IMG/VR virus record: IMGVR_UViG_3300044613_003770
Coordinates: 21,304 to 85,303 of that record
Origin: a virus
Length of the DNA: 64,000 nucleotides
Reading direction: 5' to 3' (one strand)
The position numbers were made by a program, and so were the translations under genes. The stretch's first letter is position 1. Every line of letters begins with the position of its first letter. Positions 23,151 to 28,459 of the stretch are shown one piece after another. The notes beneath the pieces were generated by a model. It saw nothing but the letters and a program-made list of their open reading frames with translations, made no database searches and had not been told where the DNA came from.

Positions 23151-23289
23151 GTGTGTTAGGTTGAATGAGTTTGATGAGGTAGTCAATTACTTTTTGCGGC
23201 TGCTCATTAAAAAGAGGATGAGAGCCATTCCGATTATCCATGCGATATGCAATGTGTCCATTATGAATGATAAAAACAAGATGTTTCAT
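23131..23289 (-). CDS. Hypothetical protein (52 aa), coupled to the upstream gene
   Basis: MKHLVFIIHNGHIAYRMDNRN...VIDYLIKLIQPNTHEIIAS. The ATG overlaps the stop of the preceding gene (ATGA), and the end overlaps the following gene by 20 bp. Another frame of the same DNA encodes a perfect transmembrane micropeptide, so which frame is used, or whether both are, is open. Confidence 0.4.
   Translation of the reverse strand: MKHLVFIIHNGHIAYRMDNRNGSHPLFNEQPQKVIDYLIKLIQPNTHEIIAS
23187..23261 (-). CDS. Alternative-frame membrane micropeptide (24 aa)
   Basis: MDTLHIAWIIGMALILFLMSSRKK: one hydrophobic helix with a basic end, the same design as the 21-residue peptide at 20807-20872 (ending RKR). It lies wholly inside 23131-23289 in another frame. 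Confidence 0.35.
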   Translation of the reverse strand: MDTLHIAWIIGMALILFLMSSRKK

Positions 23290-23597
23290 TGTTTGGAATG
23301 TTTGGTGTGAAAACCCACAAAGTCTTCTGCGAGGTTATTGATTAGTTCTTCTACAAAAGCAAAAGGGCTGGCATCGTCCATCGGGTTCAATTCAAACTTG
23401 GAGATTGCTTCCCAAACTTCGATTTGTTTTTGGTCTTCTTGTTGATTGTCTACGCTGTATTCATCAGCGAGCAAAGCAAGAGCGAGCCTTTCGGCACTCC
23501 AATCTTGCGGCCATTTAGAAAGGAAATGACCTGCGGCGATTAGGTATGCTTCGGCGTGAATGGGATTGTTGGTGTCTATGTGAATGTAGTCTTGCAT
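23286..23597 (-). CDS. Hypothetical protein (103 aa)
   Basis: Helical acidic protein (HAEAYLIAAGHFLSKWPQDWSAERLALALLADEY..., then FAFVEELINNLAEDFVGF). No known motif. It has its own promoter with six bases to ATG and couples to the next gene by ATGA. Confidence 0.55.
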   Translation of the reverse strand: MQDYIHIDTNNPIHAEAYLIAAGHFLSKWPQDWSAERLALALLADEYSVDNQQEDQKQIEVWEAISKFELNPMDDASPFAFVEELINNLAEDFVGFHTKHSKQ

Positions 23598-23603
23598 GGC
23601 TGT

Positions 23604-23632
23604 AGGTTAGTCGTTGGCGTGATGATTGTCAA
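23604..23632 (-). promoter_or_regulatory. Leaderless-type sigma70 promoter
   Basis: - strand: TTGACA, 17 bp, TAACCT, six bases, ATG 23597. Confidence 0.6.
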
Positions 23633-23813
23633 GAATAAGTTGAAGTTCATCGCGGAGTTCTTCCTCGACTTCACTTTCGCCGCCAGAATATGCTTCCGCA
23701 AGCTCTAATGCTTGTTGGGCAATGTCTTTGAGCTGTTCAATTGTGTTTAGTAGTTCTTCGATTGTGGTCATGTCGATATGTGGGCAACAATTGTGGTTTG
23801 GTTTGTCTGTCAT
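23607..23813 (-). CDS. Small acidic helical protein (68 aa)
   Basis: Start at ATG 23813 (MTDKPNHNCCPHID), downstream of the preceding gene's stop; the longer frame would overlap that gene. A CCPH cluster, then continuous helix with QQALELAEAY and an acidic run (SEVEEELRDELQLIL). Function unknown. Confidence 0.5.
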   Translation of the reverse strand: MTDKPNHNCCPHIDMTTIEELLNTIEQLKDIAQQALELAEAYSGGESEVEEELRDELQLILDNHHAND

Positions 23814-23826
23814 GTTGTTTTGTTGG

Positions 23827-24168
23827 TTAGTTTGTTGGGATGAATCTACGGGCGTGAATGTTAAGATTGGAACACCATTTTTTCCAGTTTTTGCCATGAA
23901 AGTCATTGCGGCCATTTTTCTTGTGTGTGCCAAAGAATTTTGTTCTTTCGGTTATGTCAAGAGCGTGTGCGAGTTCATGCAAGAAAACTTCAGAAAACAA
24001 ATGGAAGTTTTGTAGGATTTGATTTGAAAGCTCAATTCTTTTTTCCTCTATACGATAGCAACCCAATCTTCTTTTTGTGTTTGTCCAAAGGACTGGAATG
24101 TGGGTCATGTTATGCTGACGCAAGGTCAAGCGGATGTATTGTTCGGCTTCTTGGTGAGTGATTTTCAT
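23827..24168 (-). CDS. SprT-like zinc metallopeptidase (113 aa)
   Basis: EVFLHELAHALD gives the HExxH zinc site (HELAH, residues 64-68), and FHGKNWKKWC (His91) gives the third ligand in the HGxxW context of the SprT/Spartan family. The N-terminal helix and the RLGCYRIEEKRIELS strands also fit. In cells such proteases can cut DNA-bound proteins; the phage target is unknown. Basic C-terminus. Complete but short. TTGACA lies about 30 bp before the ATG, and the spacer contains a GGGGGC-GAAA-GCCCCC hairpin. Confidence 0.75.
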   Translation of the reverse strand: MKITHQEAEQYIRLTLRQHNMTHIPVLWTNTKRRLGCYRIEEKRIELSNQILQNFHLFSEVFLHELAHALDITERTKFFGTHKKNGRNDFHGKNWKKWCSNLNIHARRFIPTN

Positions 24169-24212
24169 GCGGGGAAAGTTTGGGGGCTTTCGCCCCCTAT
24201 GTCAACTATTTT

Positions 24213-24695
24213 TTAGACATCAGCAGGAATTTCTTCGTCCTCGTCGTATTCGACAAAGCTAAAGTTTTCTTTTGCAAACTCTATGACATCAGCATCATCG
24301 ACTTGGTTGTCGTCAATTTGACCTTCGGAGATGATAGCAGTCCCAGCAAACCAGCAACCGCCCTCAAAGTAGTCGAGCGTAAATTGATCGTTTGGAAACA
24401 TTTCAGACAGAGCGGCAATCGCTTGAAGTGGTGGACTCCAAGCAGTCATGAATGGAGCTTGAAAGTCGCAATCTTCAGAGATGAGTTGATCAGCAACTTC
24501 GCGTTGCTCTTGTTCACTCAAGTCCCATTTAGTTCCCCAGTTTTCAAGTCTCCAATTATACCATCCATTGCCCTCAAGCAATTCTGGTGGTGTGGGTTTG
24601 ATTTTCTCAAAAGAAAGACCATTTTCTTTTAGATAGCTTTCCAATTCTGGAGAGCAATCCATGACCGACAATTTATTTTCGTTCCAGTTAGGCAT
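24213..24695 (-). CDS. YubB/DUF1281-like ferredoxin-fold protein (160 aa)
   Basis: The start MPNWNENKLSVMD, the NWRLENWGTKWD motif and the later TAWSPPLQAIAAL are the signature of the YubB-type ferredoxin-like domain found on plasmids and phages. An acidic C-terminal tail (FSFVEYDEDEEIPADV) is added. The biochemical role is not known. Promoter with 17-bp spacer and six bases to ATG. Confidence 0.75.
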   Translation of the reverse strand: MPNWNENKLSVMDCSPELESYLKENGLSFEKIKPTPPELLEGNGWYNWRLENWGTKWDLSEQEQREVADQLISEDCDFQAPFMTAWSPPLQAIAALSEMFPNDQFTLDYFEGGCWFAGTAIISEGQIDDNQVDDADVIEFAKENFSFVEYDEDEEIPADV

Positions 24696-24701
24696 GGCGG
24701 C

Positions 24702-24730
24702 AATGTAGGTTAGTGGTTGGGGTTAGTCAA
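24702..24730 (-). promoter_or_regulatory. Leaderless-type sigma70 promoter
   Basis: - strand: TTGACT-AACCCC, -10 TACATT after a 17-bp spacer, six bases, ATG 24695. The TTGACTAACCCC block is shared with the promoters at 24903 and 25186. Confidence 0.6.
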
Positions 24731-24896
24731 GATTTTTTATTAGTGTGTGGGAGTATCTCAAGACATCTCCACAATCATCACAAGGTTCTCCGTTGTCTTG
24801 ATAAAAGTCAGGAGAGACATGGACTTCTTCATTTGTTTCATCATTGATCCAAACATGAAGAACATTTTCATCGTTTATTTTGATCCAATCAGACAT
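24723..24896 (-). CDS. Small acidic protein with CDDCG (57 aa)
   Basis: MSDWIKINDENVLHVWINDETNEEVHVSPDFY..., then CDDCGDVLRYSHT: a small beta protein with a single CxxC knuckle, possibly metal-binding as a dimer. The stop codon lies in the TTGACTAA of the next gene's promoter. Function unknown. Confidence 0.55.
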   Translation of the reverse strand: MSDWIKINDENVLHVWINDETNEEVHVSPDFYQDNGEPCDDCGDVLRYSHTLIKNLD

Positions 24897-24902
24897 GGCT
24901 TT

Positions 24903-24931
24903 AGTATGTGTTATTTTTTGGGGTTAGTCAA
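24903..24931 (-). promoter_or_regulatory. Leaderless-type sigma70 promoter
   Basis: - strand: TTGACT-AACCCC, -10 CATACT after 17 bp, six bases, ATG 24896. Confidence 0.65.
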
Positions 24932-25179
24932 TAGGTTTTTGCAAGTAAAACAAGAGGCTTCAATGTGATTGGCTTTTCAGCAACATAAAAGAAAAAACCA
25001 TATTCCAAAACCTCAATGTCGCCATCGACTTCGGCAAGTGAAACATAGTCATCGCCATGATTGTCGGCAACGAATGGGCCTTCATCATCATGCCCGATAA
25101 AGTAAAGCGTATCGTTTAGATCGACAGCATAAGCGTCACTGAGTGCTTCGTGTAGTTGTTCAAGTGTGGTTGTTTGCAT
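24928..25179 (-). CDS. Hypothetical acidic protein (83 aa)
   Basis: MQTTTLEQLHEALSDAYAVD, then acidic beta segments (DTLYFIGHDDEGPFVADNHGDDYVSLAEVDGD) and a hydrophobic end. No known family. Preceded by the shared TTGACTAACCCC...CATACT promoter. Confidence 0.55.
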   Translation of the reverse strand: MQTTTLEQLHEALSDAYAVDLNDTLYFIGHDDEGPFVADNHGDDYVSLAEVDGDIEVLEYGFFFYVAEKPITLKPLVLLAKTY

Positions 25180-25185
25180 GGCAGT

Positions 25186-25213
25186 AGTATGTGTTATTTT
25201 CGGGGTTAGTCAA
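25186..25213 (-). promoter_or_regulatory. Leaderless-type sigma70 promoter
   Basis: - strand: TTGACT-AACCCC, -10 CATACT after 16 bp, six bases, ATG 25179. Confidence 0.65.
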
Positions 25214-25346
25214 CAAGAAATCTGCGCTTCCATTGTGATTCTTGCACCTGCTTATCAAGCCAAGATTGTTGTTCAAAGATGCGCGATCCGTAAATTGATT
25301 TGCGGTCGCGTGTGAATAGTGACAGGATGTGGTTGATGATTTGCAT
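25206..25346 (-). CDS. Small basic protein (46 aa)
   Basis: MQIINHILSLFTRDRKSIYGSRIFEQQSWLDKQVQESQWKRR and FLVD at the end: a basic, probably helical peptide. The stop (TAA) is shared with the TTGACTAA -35 of the next gene, the same arrangement as its neighbour. Its promoter places +1 on the ATG. Confidence 0.5.
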   Translation of the reverse strand: MQIINHILSLFTRDRKSIYGSRIFEQQSWLDKQVQESQWKRRFLVD

Positions 25347-25352
25347 GGGGGA

Positions 25353-25380
25353 AACTTAACACAAAGACGCGAGGTGTCAA
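25353..25380 (-). promoter_or_regulatory. Leaderless-type sigma70 promoter
   Basis: - strand: TTGACA, 16 bp, TAAGTT, six bases, ATG 25346. Confidence 0.65.
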
Positions 25381-25429
25381 ATTTTATTTTCAGAATAAAC
25401 TGCAATTTTCTTCTTGACAAATCAACACT

Positions 25430-25476
25430 AGCAAATAGCAAAATAGTAAATAGCAAATCAGTTAATAGCTAATAGA
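25430..25476. repeat. AAATAGCAAA-type heptamer repeats
   Basis: Several imperfect TAGCAAA / TAGTAAA units in tandem between the 25346 promoter and element E. Same unit family as 19549 and 28460. Iteron-like, but no nearby replication gene. Confidence 0.45.
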
Positions 25477-25507
25477 CTACAGGCGCGGCTGTAAGTCATT
25501 GAGGATT

Positions 25508-25555
25508 AAAAACTTACACCAATCGGACCCCGTAGGGGTCGCCGCGATGTAAGTT
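25508..25555 (+). repeat. Palindromic operon-end element, copy E
   Basis: AAAACTTACA / TGTAAGTT arms, core GGACCCC-GTA-GGGGTC. An extra GTAAGTCATTGAGGAT precedes the left arm and forms a further GTAAGT/ACTTAC pair with it. Lies 21 bp past the stop at 25577. Confidence 0.8.
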
Positions 25556-25576
25556 CTTGGCGACCAATGGGTTATG

Positions 25577-25855
25577 TTATTCCTCGTCGCAATCCTCAAT
25601 CGTATCCGATTGCGACACTTCGGGATTGAACGGGCAAGCTTCCAAGACTCCCCAGCATTCTTTCCCTTGGAAGGTGAAGGATACACCCCACACAACCCAA
25701 TTGTATTGCAACTCATCGACAATCTCGCGAAATTGCAGATCGTCAACCTTGCTTGTTGCTATCCTTTGGGGAATGGCAGTGAGGGCGGCGGCTTCCGCGA
25801 GAGCGGCGGCGTATTCTTCGGGCGAAACTTCGGAGGCGAGGTAGGTGATGGACAT
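25577..25855 (-). CDS. Hypothetical protein with paralogous N-terminus (92 aa)
   Basis: The N-terminus (TYLASEVSPEEYAAALAEAAAL) matches that of the 45-residue protein at 27250-27387 (TYFASEISIEERDAVLAEAAEL). The rest (WVVWGVSFTFQGKECWGVLEACPFNPE) is unique, with two Cys and an acidic end (EDCDEE). Single-gene unit with leaderless promoter and repeat copy E. Function unknown. Confidence 0.6.
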   Translation of the reverse strand: MSITYLASEVSPEEYAAALAEAAALTAIPQRIATSKVDDLQFREIVDELQYNWVVWGVSFTFQGKECWGVLEACPFNPEVSQSDTIEDCDEE

Positions 25856-25861
25856 GGGAAT

Positions 25862-25889
25862 AAGTTAATCGATTTTAAGAGAAACGCAA
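25862..25889 (-). promoter_or_regulatory. Leaderless promoter, TTGCGT/TAACTT class
   Basis: - strand: TTGCGT, 16 bp, TAACTT, six bases, ATG 25855. The same hexamers recur at 26962 and 27394. Confidence 0.7.
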
Positions 25890-25950
25890 CAAAAAAGTCA
25901 TTTTTTATTTTTTTTATTTTTACTTGACAAATTGTAACTTATTCATTTTC

Positions 25951-25998
25951 AAAAACTTACACCTATCGGACCCCGTAGGGGTCGCGGCGGTGTAAGTT
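25951..25998 (+). repeat. Palindromic operon-end element, copy F, flanked by 14-bp direct repeats
   Basis: AAAAACTTACACC / GGTGTAAGTT arms, core GGACCCC-GTA-GGGGTC. TTATTCATTTTCAA occurs at 25939-25952 and again at 25997-26010, bracketing the element like a target duplication. Confidence 0.8.
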
Positions 25999-26018
25999 AT
26001 TCATTTTCAAGCGGTTAT

Positions 26019-26051
26019 GATCGCGCCCCCACCACAGAGGCGCGATCTTTT
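26019..26051 (+). terminator. Hairpin with T tail, + orientation
   Basis: GATCGCGCC...GGCGCGATC (9-bp perfect stem, 11-nt loop) followed by TTTT on the + strand. No + strand gene precedes it. It would end a transcript entering from the left through element F, or act as a hairpin on the - strand mRNA. Confidence 0.45.
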
Positions 26052-26065
26052 ATCCACCCACAAAA

Positions 26066-26230
26066 TTATTCTTGCAATGCGTTTTTGAAGCACCCTGCCC
26101 AAGTCAACGCGAGGCAAAGCCAAAAAACAATAAAGTTTAGATCGTGTGGCACAATGTCATACACTCTCACAATCGAAAAAATTGCAATGTGTAAAGAAGA
26201 AAAGAAAAGACAAAGAGCGGCAGATTTCAT
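26066..26230 (-). CDS. Small membrane protein (54 aa)
   Basis: Two hydrophobic helices (ALCLFFSSLHIAIFSIVRVY and FIVFWLCLALTWAGC) with a short polar link. No promoter of the standard type in front; a T-rich tract precedes. It precedes the hairpin and repeat copy F. Function unknown. Confidence 0.5.
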   Translation of the reverse strand: MKSAALCLFFSSLHIAIFSIVRVYDIVPHDLNFIVFWLCLALTWAGCFKNALQE

Positions 26231-26291
26231 TTTTTTTTATTTTTAAGGTTGAAAGGTTGGGCCTTTTAGTGTGATGCCCAGCACCGATTTT

Positions 26292-26573
26292 TTATTGAGC
26301 GGCAAAGGTCTTTTCGATTTTCCCGCATTTGAAATGGCGGACGGCTTCGGGTTTGAAGCTGAACCAGCCTTGATTGTTTCGATTGATTGCAGAGAAGTAT
26401 CCAGCCGCCTTCAATCCATCAGTTCCAGCAGAGCCAGTTCCTTTGATCAAACCAATGTATTTGTCCTTGGCGTTGATTTGACGAATCGTGCCATCCTTCT
26501 TTTCAAAGGTGATCGAAAAGAATTTTCCTTTCGTGGCGGCGATCAGTTGTGCGATTTCGTTTTGTGTGGTCAT
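26292..26573 (-). CDS. Hypothetical protein (93 aa)
   Basis: MTTQNEIAQLIAATKGKFFSITFEKKDGTIRQINAKDKY, then a Gly-rich loop (IKGTGSAGTDGLKAAGYF) and GWFSFKPEAVRHFKCGK. The FFSITFEKKDGTIRQINA segment resembles small phage proteins of unknown function. Located 11 bp after the gene 26585-26719, so co-transcribed with it. Confidence 0.6.
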   Translation of the reverse strand: MTTQNEIAQLIAATKGKFFSITFEKKDGTIRQINAKDKYIGLIKGTGSAGTDGLKAAGYFSAINRNNQGWFSFKPEAVRHFKCGKIEKTFAAQ

Positions 26574-26584
26574 GTTTTTGTTGG

Positions 26585-26719
26585 TTATTGTTTTGAGATC
26601 ATTTCCCGTTCCATCTCGTCGATTTCTTCGGGGGTCATGGTATCCTCGATTTCATGCGCGGCATGGAACATGGCGAGCAATTCAAGGGAATCAGCGTGGG
26701 CGAGTTGGTCAATGGACAT
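26585..26719 (-). CDS. Small acidic helical protein (44 aa)
   Basis: MSIDQLAHADSLELLAMFHAAHEIEDTMTPEEIDEMEREM: Met/Glu-rich helix pair. Own leaderless promoter. Function unknown. Confidence 0.5.
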   Translation of the reverse strand: MSIDQLAHADSLELLAMFHAAHEIEDTMTPEEIDEMEREMISKQ

Positions 26720-26725
26720 GAGAGA

Positions 26726-26753
26726 AAGTTAGTTGATTTTGAAAGAATAGCAA
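26726..26753 (-). promoter_or_regulatory. Leaderless promoter, TTGnnn/TAACTT class
   Basis: - strand: TTGCTA, 16 bp, TAACTT, six bases, ATG 26719. Confidence 0.6.
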
Positions 26754-26760
26754 GAAAAAA

Positions 26761-26955
26761 TTAACCGATTTTCAAATTTTCAACTCGGCTAGATGCAACG
26801 GTATTGACATCGCCGCAGTATGGGTCGCGGTAAATGATGATGAACGCGCCGTCGAGAGTGTCGCGGTCGGTGACGCTTCCCGTCAAATTCATTCCGCAGT
26901 AGGTGAATTCAACAAGGGTATTTAAGCGGGGGCGGGTGGTGGTCGTGTTGGACAT
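26761..26955 (-). CDS. Poly-Thr-start small protein, paralogue 1 (64 aa)
   Basis: MSNTTTTRPRLNTLVEF, GSVTDRDTLDGAFIIIYRD and a VENLKIG end align without gaps of note to the protein at 28152-28346. The core is a small beta protein with a conserved TDRxTLDGxFxIIYRD segment. The promoter and upstream ~110 bp are also duplicated. Function unknown. Confidence 0.65.
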   Translation of the reverse strand: MSNTTTTRPRLNTLVEFTYCGMNLTGSVTDRDTLDGAFIIIYRDPYCGDVNTVASSRVENLKIG

Positions 26956-26961
26956 GTAAGA

Positions 26962-26989
26962 AAGTTATCACAACTAACTCGAAACGCAA
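26962..26989 (-). promoter_or_regulatory. Leaderless promoter, TTGCGT/TAACTT class
   Basis: - strand: TTGCGT, 16 bp, TAACTT, six bases, ATG 26955. Confidence 0.7.
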
Positions 26990-27097
26990 CAAAAAAAACA
27001 AAAATCTTTTTCGCCCAGTTGCAATTTTTTTCTTGACAAATAGAATGGGGGGGCTATTGGGGGGGCTGAAGGGAAGATTCATAACTCATTGAAAATC

Positions 27098-27146
27098 AAA
27101 AACTTACACCCATCGGACCCCTTCGGGGTCGCCGCGATGTAAGTTT
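27098..27146 (+). repeat. Palindromic operon-end element, copy G
   Basis: AAAACTTACA / TGTAAGTTT arms, core GGACCCC-TTC-GGGGTC; preceded by CTCATTGAAAATC, the same outer extension as in E and H. Lies 19 bp past the stop at 27165. Confidence 0.8.
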
Positions 27147-27164
27147 CACGGCAACCCCTCACCA

Positions 27165-27245
27165 CTACATTTGCGCCGATATTATGGCAACCACAAGCCA
27201 AATCGCGGCATTTATTCCAATCAAAATTCCAAGTATTTCTTTCAT
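27165..27245 (-). CDS. Membrane micropeptide (26 aa)
   Basis: MKEILGILIGINAAIWLVVAIISAQM: the whole peptide is one hydrophobic helix. It starts four bases after the stop of the 45-residue gene and ends before repeat copy G. Function unknown. Confidence 0.5.
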   Translation of the reverse strand: MKEILGILIGINAAIWLVVAIISAQM

Positions 27246-27249
27246 GTTT

Positions 27250-27387
27250 TTATCCTTCCTTTTCGATGTGTTCAAGATACTCCGCGAACGCGAGTTCGGC
27301 GGCTTCCGCGAGGACGGCATCACGCTCCTCGATGGAAATTTCACTGGCAAAGTAGGTGGCGGCGGCGGTAGTGAGGTCGTTGGACAT
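27250..27387 (-). CDS. Small protein paralogous to the N-terminus of 25577-25855 (45 aa)
   Basis: MSNDLTTAAATYFASEISIEERDAVLAEAAELAFAEYLEHIEKEG: an Ala/Glu-rich helix matching the first half of the 92-residue protein at 25577-25855. The leaderless TTGCGT/TAACTT promoter is the same too. Possibly a cut-down copy that keeps only the helical interaction part. Confidence 0.55.
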   Translation of the reverse strand: MSNDLTTAAATYFASEISIEERDAVLAEAAELAFAEYLEHIEKEG

Positions 27388-27393
27388 GCAAGA

Positions 27394-27421
27394 AAGTTAG
27401 CATGGGATTCAGATAACGCAA
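27394..27421 (-). promoter_or_regulatory. Leaderless promoter, TTGCGT/TAACTT class
   Basis: - strand: TTGCGT, 16 bp, TAACTT, six bases, ATG 27387. Confidence 0.7.
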
Positions 27422-27492
27422 CAAAAAAGTGTTTTTTATTTATTTTTTTTTGTGTGTTTTTTCTTTACTTTTTGCAATTCGTTGAGCGTAAG

Positions 27493-27559
27493 AAACTTAC
27501 AGCTATCGGACCCCGTAGGGGTCGCGGCGGTGTAAGTTTTTGATTTCCAATGACTTACA
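27493..27559 (-). repeat. Palindromic operon-end element, copy H
   Basis: AAACTTACA / TGTAAGTTTTT arms, core GGACCCC-GTA-GGGGTC. The GTAAGTCATTGG extension is on the opposite side compared with E and G, so the extended unit is inverted. The last gene's stop codon lies inside this extension. Confidence 0.75.
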
Positions 27560-27665
27560 ACGGCAGCGGCAATGTAGTTATGCTATGCACTATGTGCCAT
27601 ACTACTACAAGCGTAGTAGTAAAGCACACAGCGTTTGCAATGATGTCTTGTAGTTCTTCACTCAT
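27555..27665 (-). CDS. Membrane micropeptide (36 aa)
   Basis: MSEELQDIIANAVCFTTTLVVVWHIVHSITTLPLPL: a short polar start, then one hydrophobic helix. ATG overlaps the stop of the preceding gene, and its TAA is formed by the outer arm of repeat copy H. Confidence 0.45.
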   Translation of the reverse strand: MSEELQDIIANAVCFTTTLVVVWHIVHSITTLPLPL

Positions 27666-27889
27666 ACAGACAAGTCGCAGTCTTCTTCTAGAAATTCCAT
27701 TGCGGCTTCTTGTGCGTAGTCAAGTAGCTCACTCATGGGAGTCATGCTGTCTGCTTCTTCTATCATCTCTTCCAATGTGTCCACGTGATCACATAGAAGA
27801 GCGGTATCAGGTAGATCATCGAGTGACAAGCCTGTGATGGCGTAGACTTGTGCGTTGATCATCTTTCGTGCTTTGTTTCGTGCGCTCAT
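27662..27889 (-). CDS. Small acidic helical protein (75 aa)
   Basis: A basic start (MSARNKARKMINAQVYAI) is followed by acidic helices (LEEMIEEADSMTP, LLDYAQEAAMEFLEEDCDLSV). The EEDCDL tail recurs in 22836-23150. No known family. Codon choice is GC-rich like the rest of the island. Confidence 0.55.
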   Translation of the reverse strand: MSARNKARKMINAQVYAITGLSLDDLPDTALLCDHVDTLEEMIEEADSMTPMSELLDYAQEAAMEFLEEDCDLSV

Positions 27890-27951
27890 GGTGTGTGTGT
27901 TGTTATTGGTTGATTGGTGTAGTGTCTTTCATATTATTATGCTTGTGTGTG

Positions 27952-28131
27952 TTAGTTATGCTTAACATAGGATTGAAGATGTGCAAGCGCATACATAGTC
28001 GCGCCAAAGGTTAAAAAACATATAGCGTCGAACACTTCGCTTCGTCCTCCGTAGATACAGAAGGCGCAAAGGCTAAAGACAGGCGACATGGTGATGATGG
28101 CAGAGCCAAGGATTGTGATGATGTGTTTCAT
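27952..28131 (-). CDS. Small membrane protein (59 aa)
   Basis: Two hydrophobic helices (HIITILGSAIITMSPVFSLCAFCIY and FDAICFLTFGATMYALAHL) joined by GGRSEV. Placed between small soluble genes in the island. A T-rich stretch precedes the start. Function unknown. Confidence 0.5.
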   Translation of the reverse strand: MKHIITILGSAIITMSPVFSLCAFCIYGGRSEVFDAICFLTFGATMYALAHLQSYVKHN

Positions 28132-28151
28132 TTTTTTTCTATGTGTTATGT

Positions 28152-28346
28152 TTACCAGACTTTGATGATTTCAATTTGATTCGAACCGATAAAAGCGATG
28201 TCGTTGCAAAGATCGCGATAGATGATGACAAAGCCGCCGTCGAGCGTGTTCCTATCGGTGACGCTACCGCAGAAGCGACGACCTTCATAGCGAAAGTCTA
28301 CAGTAGAGTTAATGCGTGGGCGGGTGGTGGTAGTTGTGTTGGACAT
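28152..28346 (-). CDS. Poly-Thr-start small protein, paralogue 2 (64 aa)
   Basis: MSNTTTTTRPRINSTVDF, GSVTDRNTLDGGFVIIYRD, ending IEIIKVW. The same length and layout as 26761-26955. The duplicated block also includes the promoter, a T-rich tract, a TTGACAAATAG box and two runs of seven G. Confidence 0.65.
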   Translation of the reverse strand: MSNTTTTTRPRINSTVDFRYEGRRFCGSVTDRNTLDGGFVIIYRDLCNDIAFIGSNQIEIIKVW

Positions 28347-28352
28347 GGGAGA

Positions 28353-28380
28353 AAGTTAGCAGATGAGAGAGGGAACACAA
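28353..28380 (-). promoter_or_regulatory. Leaderless promoter, TTGnGT/TAACTT class
   Basis: - strand: TTGTGT, 16 bp, TAACTT, six bases, ATG 28346. Confidence 0.65.
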
Positions 28381-28459
28381 GAAAAAAATCATTTATTTTT
28401 TTTTACGAAACTGCAATTTTTTTCTTGACAAATAGATATGCGGGGGGGTTTGGGGGGGC

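Noticed and set aside
19627-27559. Integron attC sites
   Set aside because: The gene-palindrome order is similar, but the RYYYAAC/GTTRRRY core sites are absent and no integrase is in the window.
27550-27837. + strand 95-codon frame
   Set aside because: Antisense to two coupled - strand genes, Cys/Ser-rich, with no promoter in front.
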